Assembly: GCA_030544215.1 (NCBI GenBank) | Contig: JARZZO010000013.1 | Coordinates: forward strand, 49,805,196-49,869,195 | Source of the DNA: Zantedeschia hybrid cultivar | Lineage: Eukaryota > Streptophyta > Magnoliopsida > Alismatales > Araceae | Length of the DNA stretch: 64,000 nucleotides | Direction of reading: 5' to 3' | Shown: piece after piece, positions 23,973-36,674 of the stretch | Numbering within the stretch: the first letter of the stretch is position 1 | Layout of the letters: each line of letters starts with the position of its first letter | The notes under the pieces: generated by a model | Databases searched by the model: none | Told to the model about the DNA's origin: nothing | Seen by the model: only the letters and a program-made list of their open reading frames with translations | Translations under genes and position numbers: made by a program

Positions 23973-26900
23973 TGGACCTTATTTCTTCTCCCTTATCTCT
24001 GGAGGAGATTAGGGTGGCAGTGTTTTCATTGCCAGGGAATAAGGCACCTGGACCCGATGGCTTCCCTCTCATTTTCTATCAGCATTGTTGGTTGGGGGAT
24101 CATTCATGATTTGCTTCTGCAGACTGTGTTAGAATTTCAAGAAGGTACACCTAGGGTGCATCGACAAAACTTTCCTTGTTCTCATTCCCAAAAGGGAGGG
24201 AGCGGAGTTGGTTTCTGATTGTATACCCATTAGTCTGCTCAATTGGGGGGAGGGGGGTGTTTACAAGATTATCACAAAGATGCTGGCCACCAGATAGGAG
24301 AGGCTCATTGGCAGGATTGTTAGGGAGAACCAAAGTGCCTAGGGTTTTTTAGTGGCTCATGAGCGTTTGCACATTATGAAGGTGCAAAGGAAGAAAGGGG
24401 TGCCGTTTAAGCTTGATTTTGAAAAGACTTATGATAGGGTTAATTGGACTTGCCTCCTTCATGCTTTGCCTTCGATGGGTTTCGGTGACAAGTGGGTGAG
24501 GTAGATCAGTGCCTGCCTATCCTCAGCTTCTTTTGCCATTCGTCTAAATGGAGTTTCGTCTACTTTCTTCCACGGTGGTCGGAGGCTCTGCTAGGGGGAC
24601 CCTTTATCACCTTTGCTCTTTGTCCTAGTTGCTCATATTTTGAGTAAGATGTGGTTTAAGGTTGGCCTTGTGATAGGCGAGTTACTCACCTTCAATATGC
24701 AAATGACACCATTTTGTTCCTTTCAGATGACCAAGAGCACTTGATGTATGCCAGGCTTATTCTGGAGCTATTTGATGAAGTTAGCAGACTGAAGGTGAAT
24801 TTCAGAAGAGTCATGTAATTGATGTTAATGTAGATGAGGGGTCCATGTGCAGGGCAACTTCTATATAGGGATGCCAGAGAGGCTCTTTCCCCATTACTTA
24901 CTTGGGCCTTCCGCTAGCCCCAATACACATCAGATGCAATAATTGGCAGAAGGTGATCCAAAAGTGCCAGTCTCGGCTGGCCAGGTAGAAAGGCAGGCTC
25001 ATCTTATGGAGGGCGGTTGGTACTCAGCAAGTCAATTTTGGATAGTCTTCCTATCTTTATCTTTTTGTCTTTGGAATTCCTAAATCAGTAGCCAGTAGTT
25101 GGAAGCAATCCAAAGCAAATTCTTTTGGCAGGGTGGGGAAGATGCCTAGGGTCGTGGGGTACAGGATGTCAGTTGGGGCAAAGTCTGCAGGAGCATAGAA
25201 AATGGAGGACTTGGGATAAAGAACATTCGAGATTTCAATCTCACCTTGCTTTCCAAATGGCCGTGGAAGGTGGGTACTAATTCCATGGGCCTGTGGATAG
25301 AAGTGGTCAAGGATAAATATTATTCTTTGGCAAGGGATTGGGACATCCAGCTTAAGGTGGTGTATAATGTGTCTCATATATAGAGAGGCATCTTGCAGGC
25401 TACTAATGTTATCAATGCTAGGGTTCATGTCTCACTCGGGGATGGTCAGAGATGTTTATTCTAGATGGACAAGTGGTGTGGGTCCATGCCTCTTTCTACG
25501 ATGCATCCTAGGCTTTTTTGTATAGCATCCATCCCCAGAAGGTAGTGGCACAAGTGTTTGAGAACCATCCACAAGGAGAAGTGACGCGGGACGGCTACCG
25601 AAACGGGTCCGATCTAGTGTCACGATCCGAAACCAGCAAATGTAGTGCACAGGTACGGCAAATACTCATCGAGGGTCCATGTCTTCATGAAGATAACCAC
25701 GCAACGCAAGTCGCATGCAACTCGAGTATCGTCCGCTCACAGTGGTAAAATAACAGGATCGATGGTAGTGGGAACCACCAACACTAGGGCAACGTCAACG
25801 CATGCAATATTTTCAAATGGTGACTTAGGGAGGGATCTCACATTCACAAACCGGCAGCAAGTATCAAATATATAGAGCTAGGGATCCTAACTCACTGGCA
25901 CGGGAACATTCATGTTCATATAATAAACGAGCAAGTCAAAAGGGGCATAGGCACAATAACACTAACCTACCCACTGTGTAGTGGGGGTACGAACTCCAGA
26001 CCCGCCGTTCTGCAAGCTGCCACGCAACCACAGGATTGCTCGGGGAAGGAAGGGCTCGCGGGGATTTTACCCGCGGGAACAGGCAGGCAGCGGGAGTGAA
26101 GCCCCACTGCTGAAAATTAATTGGAGCGGGAAGAGCCCGCCCGAGACCTGTGCGCCGTGGGGAGGGAAGGAGGCGGATCCGCGCAGCCTGCGGACGGACT
26201 CGGCGACGCCGGGGAGTTCCAACTCGAGCCTGTGGCGGCAGGACCAGGGGTAGGAGGACACCTGCGGTTCGGTGGGCGGCGGAAGGGCAGCCGCGGGGCA
26301 ACCAGACTGGGGTGCCGTGGAGGTTCCGGGCAGGCCCGTCGGCTTCGCAGGGCAGCGGAACCAGCAGCGAGAGAGGGGGGGGGAAAAGAAACCTATCCAG
26401 ACCCTCGTCGCTGACTGGCGGCTCACCCGAGGACTTGCTGGGGTGGGAATAGGCCCCGTGGGGGTGGCGGAGGTCGGCTGGTGTGGCCGGCGCTCTGGTT
26501 CGACGCGGACAGAACCGGTTGGTCTGTTGCAGTCGGGGAGAACACCGGTGGAGGGCCGTCGGGCCTGGGGTAGCGGCAGCCGACGACAGGTTGGATCGGG
26601 TCCAGCGTACGGCAGGGAGAGATCCCACGGGGGGAATGTCCGGAACCTGCGGGTGGCGAACAGAGGAGGAGGTGAACCCGGGGAGGAGTCCTCCGGAGTC
26701 GCGTGCTCGGCGGGACCTGAAGGAAAGGGACCTCCAGGGCCGGCGGTGGTTGGGAGGGCACGCGAGGCAGCTGTCGGGAAGAGGGGCCTCCGTGGCCTGC
26801 GTGCGACGGCGGAGCCGCAGGGGGTGGTCCTCCGGGGCCTGCGAGCGGTGGAAACCGGCGGAAGGGCCGCGGGTAGGCTCCGTCAGGCCCGCAGGGGGAG

Positions 26901-29900
26901 GCAGGATGCGGTGGAAGCCTGGGGCCTCCTCGGTTGACTCGACCCGAGCCCGCTGCGGGGAAGGCGTGGGAACCGTGCGGTTGGCTTCCAGTGGGCGGCT
27001 CCTCGCAGGGATTGACGACGGCAGCGCAGCGAGGGAGAGAAGGAAGGTTGGCGAGGTGGGGAAATCACGCAGAGAGAGAGAGGGAGGGAGGGAGGAAGAA
27101 GACGAGGGGGAGGGAAGGGTAACAAGAGCAACCGGCCCTAAACGCACCTTCAAGCGTCGGGCGGCTGCCAATTCTCATTCAAAATCTTCAATGCCCTCCA
27201 AAAGAGGCTACAGTGCCTTAAATAGAATAAAAAACCCTAATAACCACAAATGACGTAATTAGCCCTAACATAATGCAGAAAATGCTAAATAAATAAAAAG
27301 GAGATAACTGGGCCTCATAATGGGCCTTACATCAGTCCTAACTGCTCCCCAATACAATAAGTACATGCCAACACTAGGGAGGCCCATCGTCGAGCCACAG
27401 AGAAGCTGGGTAGGCTGCAGTCGTCCTCCTCCGACGGTACACGCGAGTCGGGTCGAACCGGGTCCATGCGCGGGTGTCCTCACCAAGAAGGCTATGGGCT
27501 CCTTCCTTCTAGAGGGATCTGAGGGAGGAGGATTCATTATCTTGCTGATTTGCTGTTGTTGCTGCGAGATTACTCACCTGATGCTTCCAATAGAGACCAC
27601 TAGACTTGGCAATGGAGCTGTTATGGGATTTTCAGTGTTAGGTCAGCTTATCATGTTATTGTGGATGGGGGACTGACATTTCCTTTTTCCCCAGGTTCGG
27701 AAACCTACCTCTCCTCTAAAGGTCAAGATCCTCATGTGGAAAATTGCCATCAGTAGGTTACCTACACGTGACAGGCTGATCTGGTTCGGGTGTGAAGTGC
27801 CATCGCTTTGTTGCTTATGTGGGGAGGATGATGAATCAGTGGACCTCCTCTTTCTGGACTGCATATTTGCCCAAGAATATGGCATGCTCTGGCTGGCAAG
27901 CTACAGCAACAGAGTAGCTTTGTTCACAGTGTGGAAGGTCTTCTTCGGCATTGGAATCATCTCCAAGCCCCCTAGGAGGATCAGATTGTGTGGTGGCAGA
28001 TCCTTCACTCCACCTTATGGTTCATTTGGGAAAACAATGGCAAGATTTTCAAGAAGTAAGCGCAGGAGTCCATTCGGATAATCCATTTTGTTTGTGACAG
28101 AGTGAGGGAGAGGGCGAGGGTCCTTGGCAATGTAAAATACACCTACTCTTCCTTTGTTGCTGCTTTAGAGGAGGTGTGAACTACTTTGTATACTCAATTG
28201 TAAATCCTTCTTTCTCATGTTGTTCTTTTCCACTTTTATACAATGACGTGGTACCATCCGCTTTCAAAAAAGAAAAAAAAAATTAACAGCAGGTGTGTCA
28301 ATTTATTTTTAAGTTACATGAAGTAAAGTGCCATGCTCAGATCCAATTAGGTCAAATGGGCTCTCTTCAGCATGCCAAAGAACATTAGAATCAACTAAAC
28401 AAGCAGAACAACAAAATTAAACGAGACAGTCTTGCTCGTGGGCAGAATAACATCACACAGAACTGATACTACCAGAAACTTTCTTCACCACCATCTAGGA
28501 TATCTAGTACTGCCACCACTGGAGACTTGAGAAAGGGAAGGAAAGAACACATATATGAAAAGACAAGATTCAGACAAACAAAGTTGCATGAGAAACACAA
28601 GTAGAGGAAGAAGAATCCAGCCGACGCGATTCAAGCCTGGCCTTATTGGTCTAGGCCACATGCATTATGAATCTTCAGGGACTGAAAGAGTTGTCTGAGG
28701 CAATATGCCACTGACAGCCTACAAGTCAAGGTTATATTCAAGTTTCATAAAAATGAGGAATATAATTTGAACTAATCTGGGCTCAACATTATGTTCAGAT
28801 TACATCAGATAAAAATAGTTTGCAAAAGTCCTAGCTTGTAAGTATCAAAGTTATCTAAAATTAAAATAAGAAACATGCTGCAGATATGAGTAAGGAACCC
28901 CATAGGAATGAATTTAAGCTACAAGTTTTTTACAAAAACTAGAGGACAATTTAGGAGAGTTTTAAAGGGAGCCTTGGGCAACCTTAAGATACCAATTGTG
29001 ACCAGGAGGTCAAGGCTTCCAAACTGTAAACTACCCCTGTAAAATGTAGGGAGAAGGTTGCATACATCTGACCTTCCCATAGACCACATTAAAGAATGTG
29101 TCATAGCCCTAGGCTACCTTGTTGGGCATTTACGAGTAAAATTTGACAGTTGAAGGAAATCACAGAGAAAACCAACATACAACAGCTGACTGCTCCTTGC
29201 AAAAGATAATTCCTTTTTTGGGATGTCATCATGTCAAAGATAAGACTGAACATCATCCACTAAACCAAGTGGGCTAAAGCCTTCAATTGATATTTCTTAA
29301 CAGAAACAAAATCATGGGATGCAACTATCACTGCGTCCTCGGAAGAGAAGGCACGTGCTGCTGTCCTCGGAAGAGAAGGCACGTGCTGCTTTGAAGTTGC
29401 TTTTTATTTGTTTTTCATGTTGCCTAACATTTGGTTCTCTGTTTTTATTCCTTGTCTTCTATTTAAGTGAGCCAGACATTATAGCACTGTGGCAGCATAG
29501 TATCATACACAAGCATACTAGACCAATGCTCACATTTTTTTTTCATTTTTTTTTAGTTTGTTTTACACTTGGTTCTCTATTTTATTCCTCTTAGTCTATT
29601 TATATAAATAGACAAACACTACAATGTTGTTGCATCACGCACAACCATACCATGTCACAGTTCACACAAGTTCAAACTGTCACACATTTCTGTGAAGGTA
29701 CTTGGGATTCTTGATTTCATAGTAGAACCAGGAAACCGAAGTTACTTCTGGCACTAAGAACCAGCCAATACCAACAAAAATGCTCATTTAGTCCAGAATG
29801 GCTAAGACGAGTCCAGTTTTGCAGGCGTTGGTCTTGGAACCACCAAAACCACTCAAACTGGTTGGAATCTAACAGAAATGACCAAGCAGTGGTTGGTTAT

Positions 29901-30979
29901 GACTAGCTGGTACCATGACAGATGCTGCAACAAGTTGAAACCCAATGGAGTTTGCAAATTGTCTGAAATGCAGATTTCTTGTTCTCTTTACGGCGGGTTA
30001 ATATGTAGTTATGCCGCTGATAAGTGGTGGTAAGACCACATAACTGGTTGGTTGCAGGCCAGTAATGGAAGCACGCACGACCAGTCAGATTTAAGATTCT
30101 GCTTTTTAATCCTCCAAATTAATTTTAAATCGACATTATGTCATAAATACCACTAGATCTGTGAAAGTTTAATGCAGTTTAATGCGAGTGGATATTTCAC
30201 CTGAGCACAACTTCCAGTCTTTCCTTCACTGACCAAAGCATAAAGAACATTTAAAAAACTGAGGACAATAGATACGATTTGATAGCAAAATTTCTGCAAA
30301 ATTAGAAAAGCAAGCATCATAACTAACCATATCTAGCGTACAGGAATAAACTGATTCAACCTATAGAGCAGGATCAGGATCTAGGAAACGAAAAGAAAGC
30401 TCACCTCTCATCTGCACTAACATCAGTAGATCTATGCAGGATCCCCTTCTTATTGTGGATAGGGTTAATGCACATTCTGGACGGCATCACAAAAACCCTG
30501 ACAAAACATAGAAAAAAGACATCTTTAGAATCGGTACAGATACCCAGATGGCCATCGTCGTCCTCCACTAACTGAACAGACACCAAAAGGCGTTGATGGG
30601 CAAAAAAATTGAGCGAAAAAAGCCATTATGGATCAAAAGAAGAACACAATCTTGCTCATTACCTTCCCAGGAACATGGCCTCCTCCAGGGCGCACCGGAG
30701 GCTGGACTCCTGGTGGCCCAGCCCCTCGCAGGAGTCACAATGCTTCCCGGGGCAATCCACCCTGCTCCCCCAGTACAAATACTTCCTCCCGAGCCCGTCC
30801 GAGCCTTCTCCCTCGCCCGCGGTCCTCGCCACGGCAGACGCTGCCCCCGGAGCGGCTGAAATCTGGAAGGAGGAGAACATCCAGAGCAAGGCGACGGCGA
30901 GGACGGAGGCCGCCAGCAGCAGGATTTGGCATCTGGGCCTGTGCTTGTTGCCGCCTCTCGCGCTCCGGTGGGTCGCCAT
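19774..30979 (-). CDS. O-fucosyltransferase family protein (GDP-fucose glycosyltransferase, GT65-like)
   Basis: Six exons join in phase: 30663-30979, 30405-30497, 23512-23745, 23226-23328, 20500-20729 and 19774-19996. They make 399 residues plus stop. The start MATHRSARGG precedes a single hydrophobic segment at residues about 17-36 (ILLLAASVLAVALLWMF), a type II signal anchor typical of Golgi glycosyltransferases. Conserved blocks are KYLYWGSRVDCPGKHC, GHQESSLRCALEEA, MPSRMCINPIHNKKG, the GDP-fucose-binding HVRRGDK and SNERTPGFFSPL. I recognise the family. The closest Arabidopsis relative may be the one annotated O-fucosyltransferase 23, but that is from memory. The acceptor substrate is unknown. 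Exon 1 is much more GC-rich than the others. Intron 2 (6.7 kb) holds a LINE and a solo LTR, and no exon is damaged. Confidence 0.9.
21427..21606 (+). repeat. Two-copy tandem repeat in intron 5 of the O-fucosyltransferase gene
   Basis: GACACTAATCCATGTATGTA begins both copies (about 21427 and 21524). Each continues through CTATCTCCA, TGTGCTGAC(T/A)CAGAAATTT and GTGACAGATGTGAC. The unit is about 90-97 bp with roughly 90 percent identity by eye. Confidence 0.75.
23934..23972 (+). repeat. (GT)n(GA)n microsatellite within LINE coding sequence
   Basis: About ten GT and ten GA units lie between the linker and the first reverse transcriptase block of the LINE. Similar LINE copies should lack it. Confidence 0.9.
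25582..27485. mobile_element. Solo LTR (1904 bp) nested in the LINE
   Basis: The insert starts TGACGCGGGAC and ends CCTCACCA. It is flanked by AGAAG on both sides (25577-25581 and 27486-27490), the 5-bp target duplication expected of an LTR retrotransposon. LINE sequence resumes on each side. Only one LTR-like segment is present and there is no internal gag or pol, so it is read as a solo LTR left by recombination between two LTRs. It is very GC-rich from 26.0 to 27.15 kb. Orientation is not certain, because TG...CA ends are symmetric. Confidence 0.7.
29331..29390 (+). repeat. Tandem duplication, about 29-bp unit
   Basis: The phrase GTCCTCGGAAGAGAAGGCAC followed by GTGCTGCT occurs twice in direct succession in O-fucosyltransferase intron 2. 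Confidence 0.85.
29405..29670 (+). repeat. Diverged tandem duplication, about 130-bp unit
   Basis: Both copies contain a T-rich start, CA(C/T)TTGGTTCTCT, TTTTATTCC, TCTATTTA and ACATTA/ACACTACA, with a shared order. Copy 1 starts near 29405 and copy 2 near 29540. Confidence 0.55.
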
Positions 30980-31099
30980 CGGATCCCGTCGCCGGAAGCC
31001 ACCGGAGGGGCGCGGGAGGGAAAGCGAAGCTTTTTCCCCTGTTCACTTCTCCTCCCCACTGAAGGAGGAAGCTGATGCAGAAGGCAGCGTTAGGAAATG

Positions 31100-33622
31100 C
31101 CATGGAACAATGAATTTGTAGAGTTTTTTAATGATGAAAAAATAATTAAATCTTATTGGTTAGTATTTTGAAAATGCAGTTGGATTTTCAATTTTGTTTT
31201 GGAGATTTTTGGAAAGTGAAAATTTTCTAGCAAAGAAAATTTGCGTATAAAGTTTTGGAAGGAACAAGTGCTGGTTAGTACTTGGCCTAATTTTCCCCTC
31301 TTTATCAGTATATATCATGGAATGTCAAGCCCCGTAATTTTCACAAGACTTGGTTTTCATTTCCCTTCTTCGATGGCTGTCAATTTCTTTTAATTTACAT
31401 ATGTCAAATTTAAACCCCAACACTATTTTTTTTCCTATGACTTTAAGGGCGAATTGGTCAACACTGAGTCCTCCACCTTTGGAGAGAACTTTGGAATAGG
31501 GAATGAAAAAAATGGAATGAAGGTGGCCTTGTCAAATGAGAATTTAGCACAATGACTACAGATTTTCGAATATTTAAAATTCTTCTGCTAGTTTACTGCT
31601 AATGTGGTGATTTTCTCCTTCATTCTCATCCATGTATTCAAATTTTGCCACAATCCAACTTTTTTAAGATTATATGAGAATTTAATGGTTCTACTTTAAA
31701 ATCGTTAGGACAGTAGTATTAGCAAATGGGCACTCTAAGACAGCTTTTCAGGTTATGCCTCTATCTCCTCCCCTTCCTTGACTCGTTTGGGTAATTGGGT
31801 GGTGCTACGTTTACTCTCTTAAACTGACTCCTATGAGATACTCCCTCCATCATCATTGTCAATAGAATGCATCAAAATCATCATAAGAAAAAAGTTTACA
31901 CTAATGAATATGATGAACTCGAGTGGTTGAGGGATAAGGAGGTGTTTGCGTTCTTAGTATTGTTCTTGGAAAAAGAGAATCATGAAAAATATTTTTCAAA
32001 AAAATAAAACTACAAAAAATAGAATAGGGAAAACATTTTCTTAGTAGAAGAGGTGAGGAAGTAAATCCATGGAAAGAATATTTTAAAAATATAGAGATTA
32101 TTTTTCTAACTAACTTTTACTCGCATTTGCAAAATCTGTTAAAATTAGTTGGAAAAATATTTCCTGAGAAAATTAAAAAATGCAACGAGTAACTCAAAGG
32201 AATACAAGTAGCATTTGCCGACTCTTTAACAGTTCATTGTCAAGTACAAACACAAATCACTTAGATCCTTTGTGAATGAAAAATGATAAACATTCGAGAG
32301 TAATATATGTGCGTGGATTAATTATTATGTAGACTATTTATCTCTCAAATTGTGGGGCCGGGGGTGTTATTTAAGACATCAGAAATGCTAAAATCTTTAG
32401 AGCTTTTTAGATATCGATCTCTATAAACATAGTGATTTTAAAATAAATCTTTGTATCTTACATATATTGATATTAGTTCCTATAAACTTAACTTTTTTAA
32501 TTCTTAATCCCTATCATTTGCTTTCGTAAAATTTTCTTAACTCTGCCATAGTTATACATAACTTTAAGTTTGAGTAATTTGAAAAAGTCACTTATACCTC
32601 TATTTAAATTTTGAATTTTACTTGCTATAACGATAGTTAATACATGCATTCTCCCTTATCACCGACTGTAACCTGTCTGGGCTCGCCGTGGGCCTGCACA
32701 GGCTACGAAGCTCCTGCAGGTTCAACACTGCCAAAAACAGTAACAGTGGATCAGTGGATGCATGATGCACCAGAGGCAGCAGCAGTAAATTTACTGGGTT
32801 GTCATAAGCGGATTAAAAAGGAGATGCTGCCCAGGAGAAGGCATTCATGACCATAACAAGTTAAAAGAGTCCCCTCTTTCATCCTCCCCATGGGGTATGA
32901 ACCCCAGTGATCAGGGTGGCTGGAGGCTTGAAGCCTTACTCTTGTGCCGTGGAAGGATCTTCATGCTTTAGAGATGAGAAGACATGAATGTGATTCATAG
33001 TTTGACGGTGCAGCTTTTTCTTTTGTTTGATGATCTTTGGAAAGTAAGTTTTTTAATTTGTCTAGGAGTAAGACGCGATCATTTTTATTAAAAAGATGAA
33101 GTAGGCAAATGAATGGGCACAGTATATTAGCTTTAGCAGGGAATAGAAGTAGATGAAGGTACAGACTTTTTTTTGTAGCGGTAGAATTTTAAGTAAAAAG
33201 TCATGACATTTTACTACTAGAGTCACAGCTAAACTTAAGTATGAAATGGCTTTTTGTAGTTTTATATAGAAGGATCCACATCTTAAACAAGTCCTAGAGC
33301 ATTGGAAAGATTTTGTTACGTATATAATAAACTTGAAAAGTCAGCTTAAAAGGCAGATAGTAGTACCCAAGACTAGCTAAGAGACTGCCAAGGCTCAATA
33401 TTGGAAGTATTCACCCATACTCTATTATAACTAACTAACAATTAATCTAGGGGTAGATCAACTTCAGATCCGCCTCTTCTTAACATGAAATCTTTTGGAT
33501 ATTTATATATGATGATGATGCGTCCTAGCATCTTTTATACTTTTAGTTAGCATCATTCAGGCATAATTAATATTCTAATGGAGGAAGAACAAGTCATGTA
33601 GTAGGATAATTGAAGCCTTAAT
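31100..33622. other. Intergenic, AT-rich, no gene seen
   Basis: This is the upstream region of the O-fucosyltransferase gene. A TATATA-like stretch occurs near 31310, but I cannot tie it to a start site. A slightly GC-richer patch at 32670-32850 has only short open stretches with no recognisable domain. Confidence 0.5.
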
Positions 33623-33625
33623 TTA

Positions 33626-33868
33626 GGGTCCGTTTGGTTATACGTAAAATATATTTGGACTGAAATAATTTTTTAAGAAAATATATTTACAAAAAAAATA
33701 AAAACAAAATTCGTCATTTGGTGCTCATGAAAATAATTTTAACTCTTTTAAAAAAGGACATTAGGTCTTATCCCATAGATGTCAAAATCAAAAAAAAGAA
33801 GAGTCAACGAATTACTTTGTGGGAAAAGTTTTTCCTATAACCTATTTTACTTGAAAACAAACGGACCC
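33626..33868. mobile_element. Tourist-type MITE (PIF/Harbinger superfamily)
   Basis: A 243-bp element starts GGGTCCGTTTGGTTATACGT. Its right end, read on the minus strand, starts GGGTCCGTTTGTTTTCAAGT, and both continue AAAATA. The terminal repeats thus match over about 27 bp with some mismatches. TTA lies on both sides (33623-33625 and 33869-33871), the 3-bp duplication of this superfamily. Confidence 0.85.
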
Positions 33869-33871
33869 TTA

Positions 33872-36670
33872 GTATTGCGCGTTCTAGAGGAGTGTCCTAA
33901 TATTTAACATAAATGATTTTCCTCTGTGAGCTAGGGGCTCCCATGATGGGATAAAGCTCTCATCATGATGACGGAGATGATGATATCATGTGAGCGATTA
34001 TTAACCATCTATCCAGTTTATCTATTTAATGTGCATAAAATATTCCTAAATATTTTGTCTCCATTTGGCAATGGGATTAATGGTGGGAAAGGATCTGTCC
34101 AACATTTCGTGCCCAAAAAGTTGGCAATTAGGATATTTAAAAATAAAAATATTCAATCAAAGGAGGGAATAACTAAATAATTAATTACTTCTACTTGAGG
34201 TTTCTCAAACCGAAGGAAAAAAAGGTTAGATACTGTATTCTGAACTTTGAAATTTTTCTCATTCTAACCCTTCTTATTCTACACATGTGAAAGTCAAATG
34301 TTCTTCCACATAATTATATATGTGGTTGCCAAAGTGAGGCTTTCTGTACCAATATCCCATATATCAATCGATCATATGTACCACACTGGTTAAGCTGGTG
34401 AGGTACATCCTCCTATTCGGTGAAGTCGATCCCTAATTGTCACTAGGAAGTGTATGGTGAATGCATAGAATAGGCACAAGCCATGATTGATCTGTTCGTA
34501 GAAGCTCGGCACACATAATTAGAGGGCACTGATAGCTAGCATCTAGTGCTTGTTCTGTAATAATGACCCAAAGATATGTACTTGTTCTTAATGGTAGAAC
34601 TCTGGCCTCTCTTAATTAAGTCTGACTTGATTACTTTCTGCTGAACTATCTCTGATATTCGATCTATTATCCCATCTGTTAGAGTGTGGTTCCATTCAGT
34701 GCAAGGGTGGATGAGACTCGATAAGTGGGAGAGGGAGAAAGAAGCTTTCAAAAAAGCCCTTCATCAGAAATGAGAAAAGTAGTGCATGAGGGAGGTTTTC
34801 AAAGAATTGTTGTTTCTGCACTTAATGAGTTCAGTCTAAACTTGCACGTAGAGGATCCCATGTCTATCTATTATTAATATGGATTCATAAAATATTTAAA
34901 AGTTTTTATCCGTATACATTATAGATGTGAATACTAGTTTTCTAATTCAATGAATGTTCACATTTAAATGTGTAAAATTGTTCATGAAAATGAATTACTT
35001 AAAATACGTTAACCAGAATAAATTATGATTCTGCGAATTAAAAAGAATCATCACAAATTCATTTTGGACAGACGTTATGCCTAATATATGCATACCACAT
35101 CACTAACCATTGGCTGTTTATCCACTAATGATAGATCATGCATACAATTCATCGTGCAATTACAAATTTGTTTCACATGTACAATTGCAAATTTGTTTCA
35201 CATCTACTTATATACAATGTTTGATAATGGGTCCCTTCTAAACTTCAAAGGATATAACACTGCCCTTTTTGAATCTAACTATATATTGGAATGCTTCCCC
35301 ATAAAATTGATAAATATTTCTTTATATAAGTTTTAGTGAAGATAATAATTCTTGAAACATATCTTGAACCATTGGAAACATTAAACAATACTTGTCATTT
35401 TTCACAATGTTGTCACGTATTATAAGACGCTTTAACAAAAGTTTCCACTTGTATACATACGCATGAGTGGAATTAAGGATGAAGGAGCATGCATGGGGCA
35501 GACGTGGTTTAAAAAAATAGGAAACAATATAGTGACACAAAAATTTGACACACACATTCGACACCATGACTATACCATTTCTCAAAAAATATTAAGGTTC
35601 ACTTTGTTTGCAGAATAACTTAAACCAGAATAAAATTTTGGAGATTTCTTAAATCAAAATAAGAAGTATTTTGATTTGATAAGTAGTTGGTATTCCACCA
35701 AGAATAAGGAGAATTGTACTGCGCTATTCCAAGTGATTTGATAGGAATGAGTAGAATAAAGAGTGAAATAAAGAGAGGAATAACACATCAAAATACCCAT
35801 GTTATCTTTGCATAGGTTATTTTTAATTTCAATGTTTTTCAAATTACTTGTTAATATGTATAGGATTATTGGATTTGTCCATTGTTTTTATTCTCATTTC
35901 CAAAATTAACACACGTTACAACATGAATATATAGATTTATTTTAAAGTTATATTATTATTTTTTTCCCGTCAAATTCGATCAATTAACACAATATATTGT
36001 TAAAAAAGAATTTAAAATAAAAATATTCATTTGAATGAGATAAGATTGACAACATGTTGTGACCAAAACTATATTTTTATGGACGCAAAAAATAGAGTAA
36101 TGAATTAAATTCATTAGATAAATATTACAACGAGACTATTCTCAGCATATAGTAACTAAAGATCATTAACCTTTTATTTTATTCTTTTCTAATGACACAA
36201 TGATGACTGTGACAACCTCAAATGTATACGTTTCATTCTCAACATAGCGAAATATAGTCCTCAATTTGTATAACATATTCTAATCGTACACTCAGGTAAG
36301 CCAAAATTTTATTTATAGACAAAGTCACCCACCAGAACAGTTTACACAAAACTGTCAATTCAATAAATAAAATTTTAATTTTACAATATCTATTATAACT
36401 GAAAAAAAAAATTAATACATCATTCATGAGCCGTCTTTTTAGCCAAATCCACAAGCGACCTTCCTTTACTCCTGTAATAAAAAAATTGAACTTCTACACA
36501 CAAAAAATTAGTAGATTATGTGCAACAAATACGAAAATAAAGTAAAAAAATGAGAACAGTAAAATTACATTACCTACTGTTATCATAACATCACCATCCA
36601 TCGGTACACTGTAACGCTGTTAAGTATTAATCATTTCTAGGCTCAGAAACATGTATATAGTATACAAAAT
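33872..36670. other. Intergenic, AT-rich, no gene seen
   Basis: Long AT-rich DNA. Near 35596, TTCACTTTGTTTGCAGAATAA resembles a transposon terminal repeat and shares CTTTGTTTGC(A/G)GAATAA with the complement of 50320-50336. No matching second end was found locally. Confidence 0.45.
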
Positions 36671-36674
36671 ATTA

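Larger units (their letters stand above)
23855..27885 (+). pseudogene. LINE ORF2 reverse transcriptase and zf-RVT, degenerate
   Basis: Readable blocks in order are SLEEIRVAVFSLPGNKAPGP, LVPKREG-like text near 24190, FEKTYDRVNWTCLLHAL near 24420 and YANDTILFLSDD near 24700, where FADD should be (second Asp context altered to AND). SLGDGQRCLF lies near 25430. After the inserted LTR comes the zf-RVT region. Stops and shifts are frequent, so it is non-functional. Confidence 0.65.
23830..28281 (+). mobile_element. LINE in intron 2 of the O-fucosyltransferase gene
   Basis: A plus-strand, 5'-truncated LINE begins in the linker ahead of the reverse transcriptase (FYSQLFSEEDISWP, about 23855). It passes through NKAPGPDGFPLIFYQHCW (about 24040) and ends in a poly(A)-like tail at 28266-28281. 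The zf-RVT domain (ILMWKIAISRLPTRD and CCLCGEDDESVDLLFLDC) lies at 27730-27870. It is interrupted by a solo LTR at 25582-27485. A dinucleotide array (23934-23972) has expanded inside the coding region. Confidence 0.8.
28282..30404. other. Remainder of O-fucosyltransferase intron 2
   Basis: AT-rich intronic DNA. The only structure seen is the tandem duplications at 29331-29390 and 29405-29670. Confidence 0.5.

Noticed and set aside
30568..31121. Several long frames opposite or offset to O-fucosyltransferase exon 1
   Set aside because: They are shadows of the GC-rich exon. Only the frame starting at 30979 carries family motifs and a donor site in phase.
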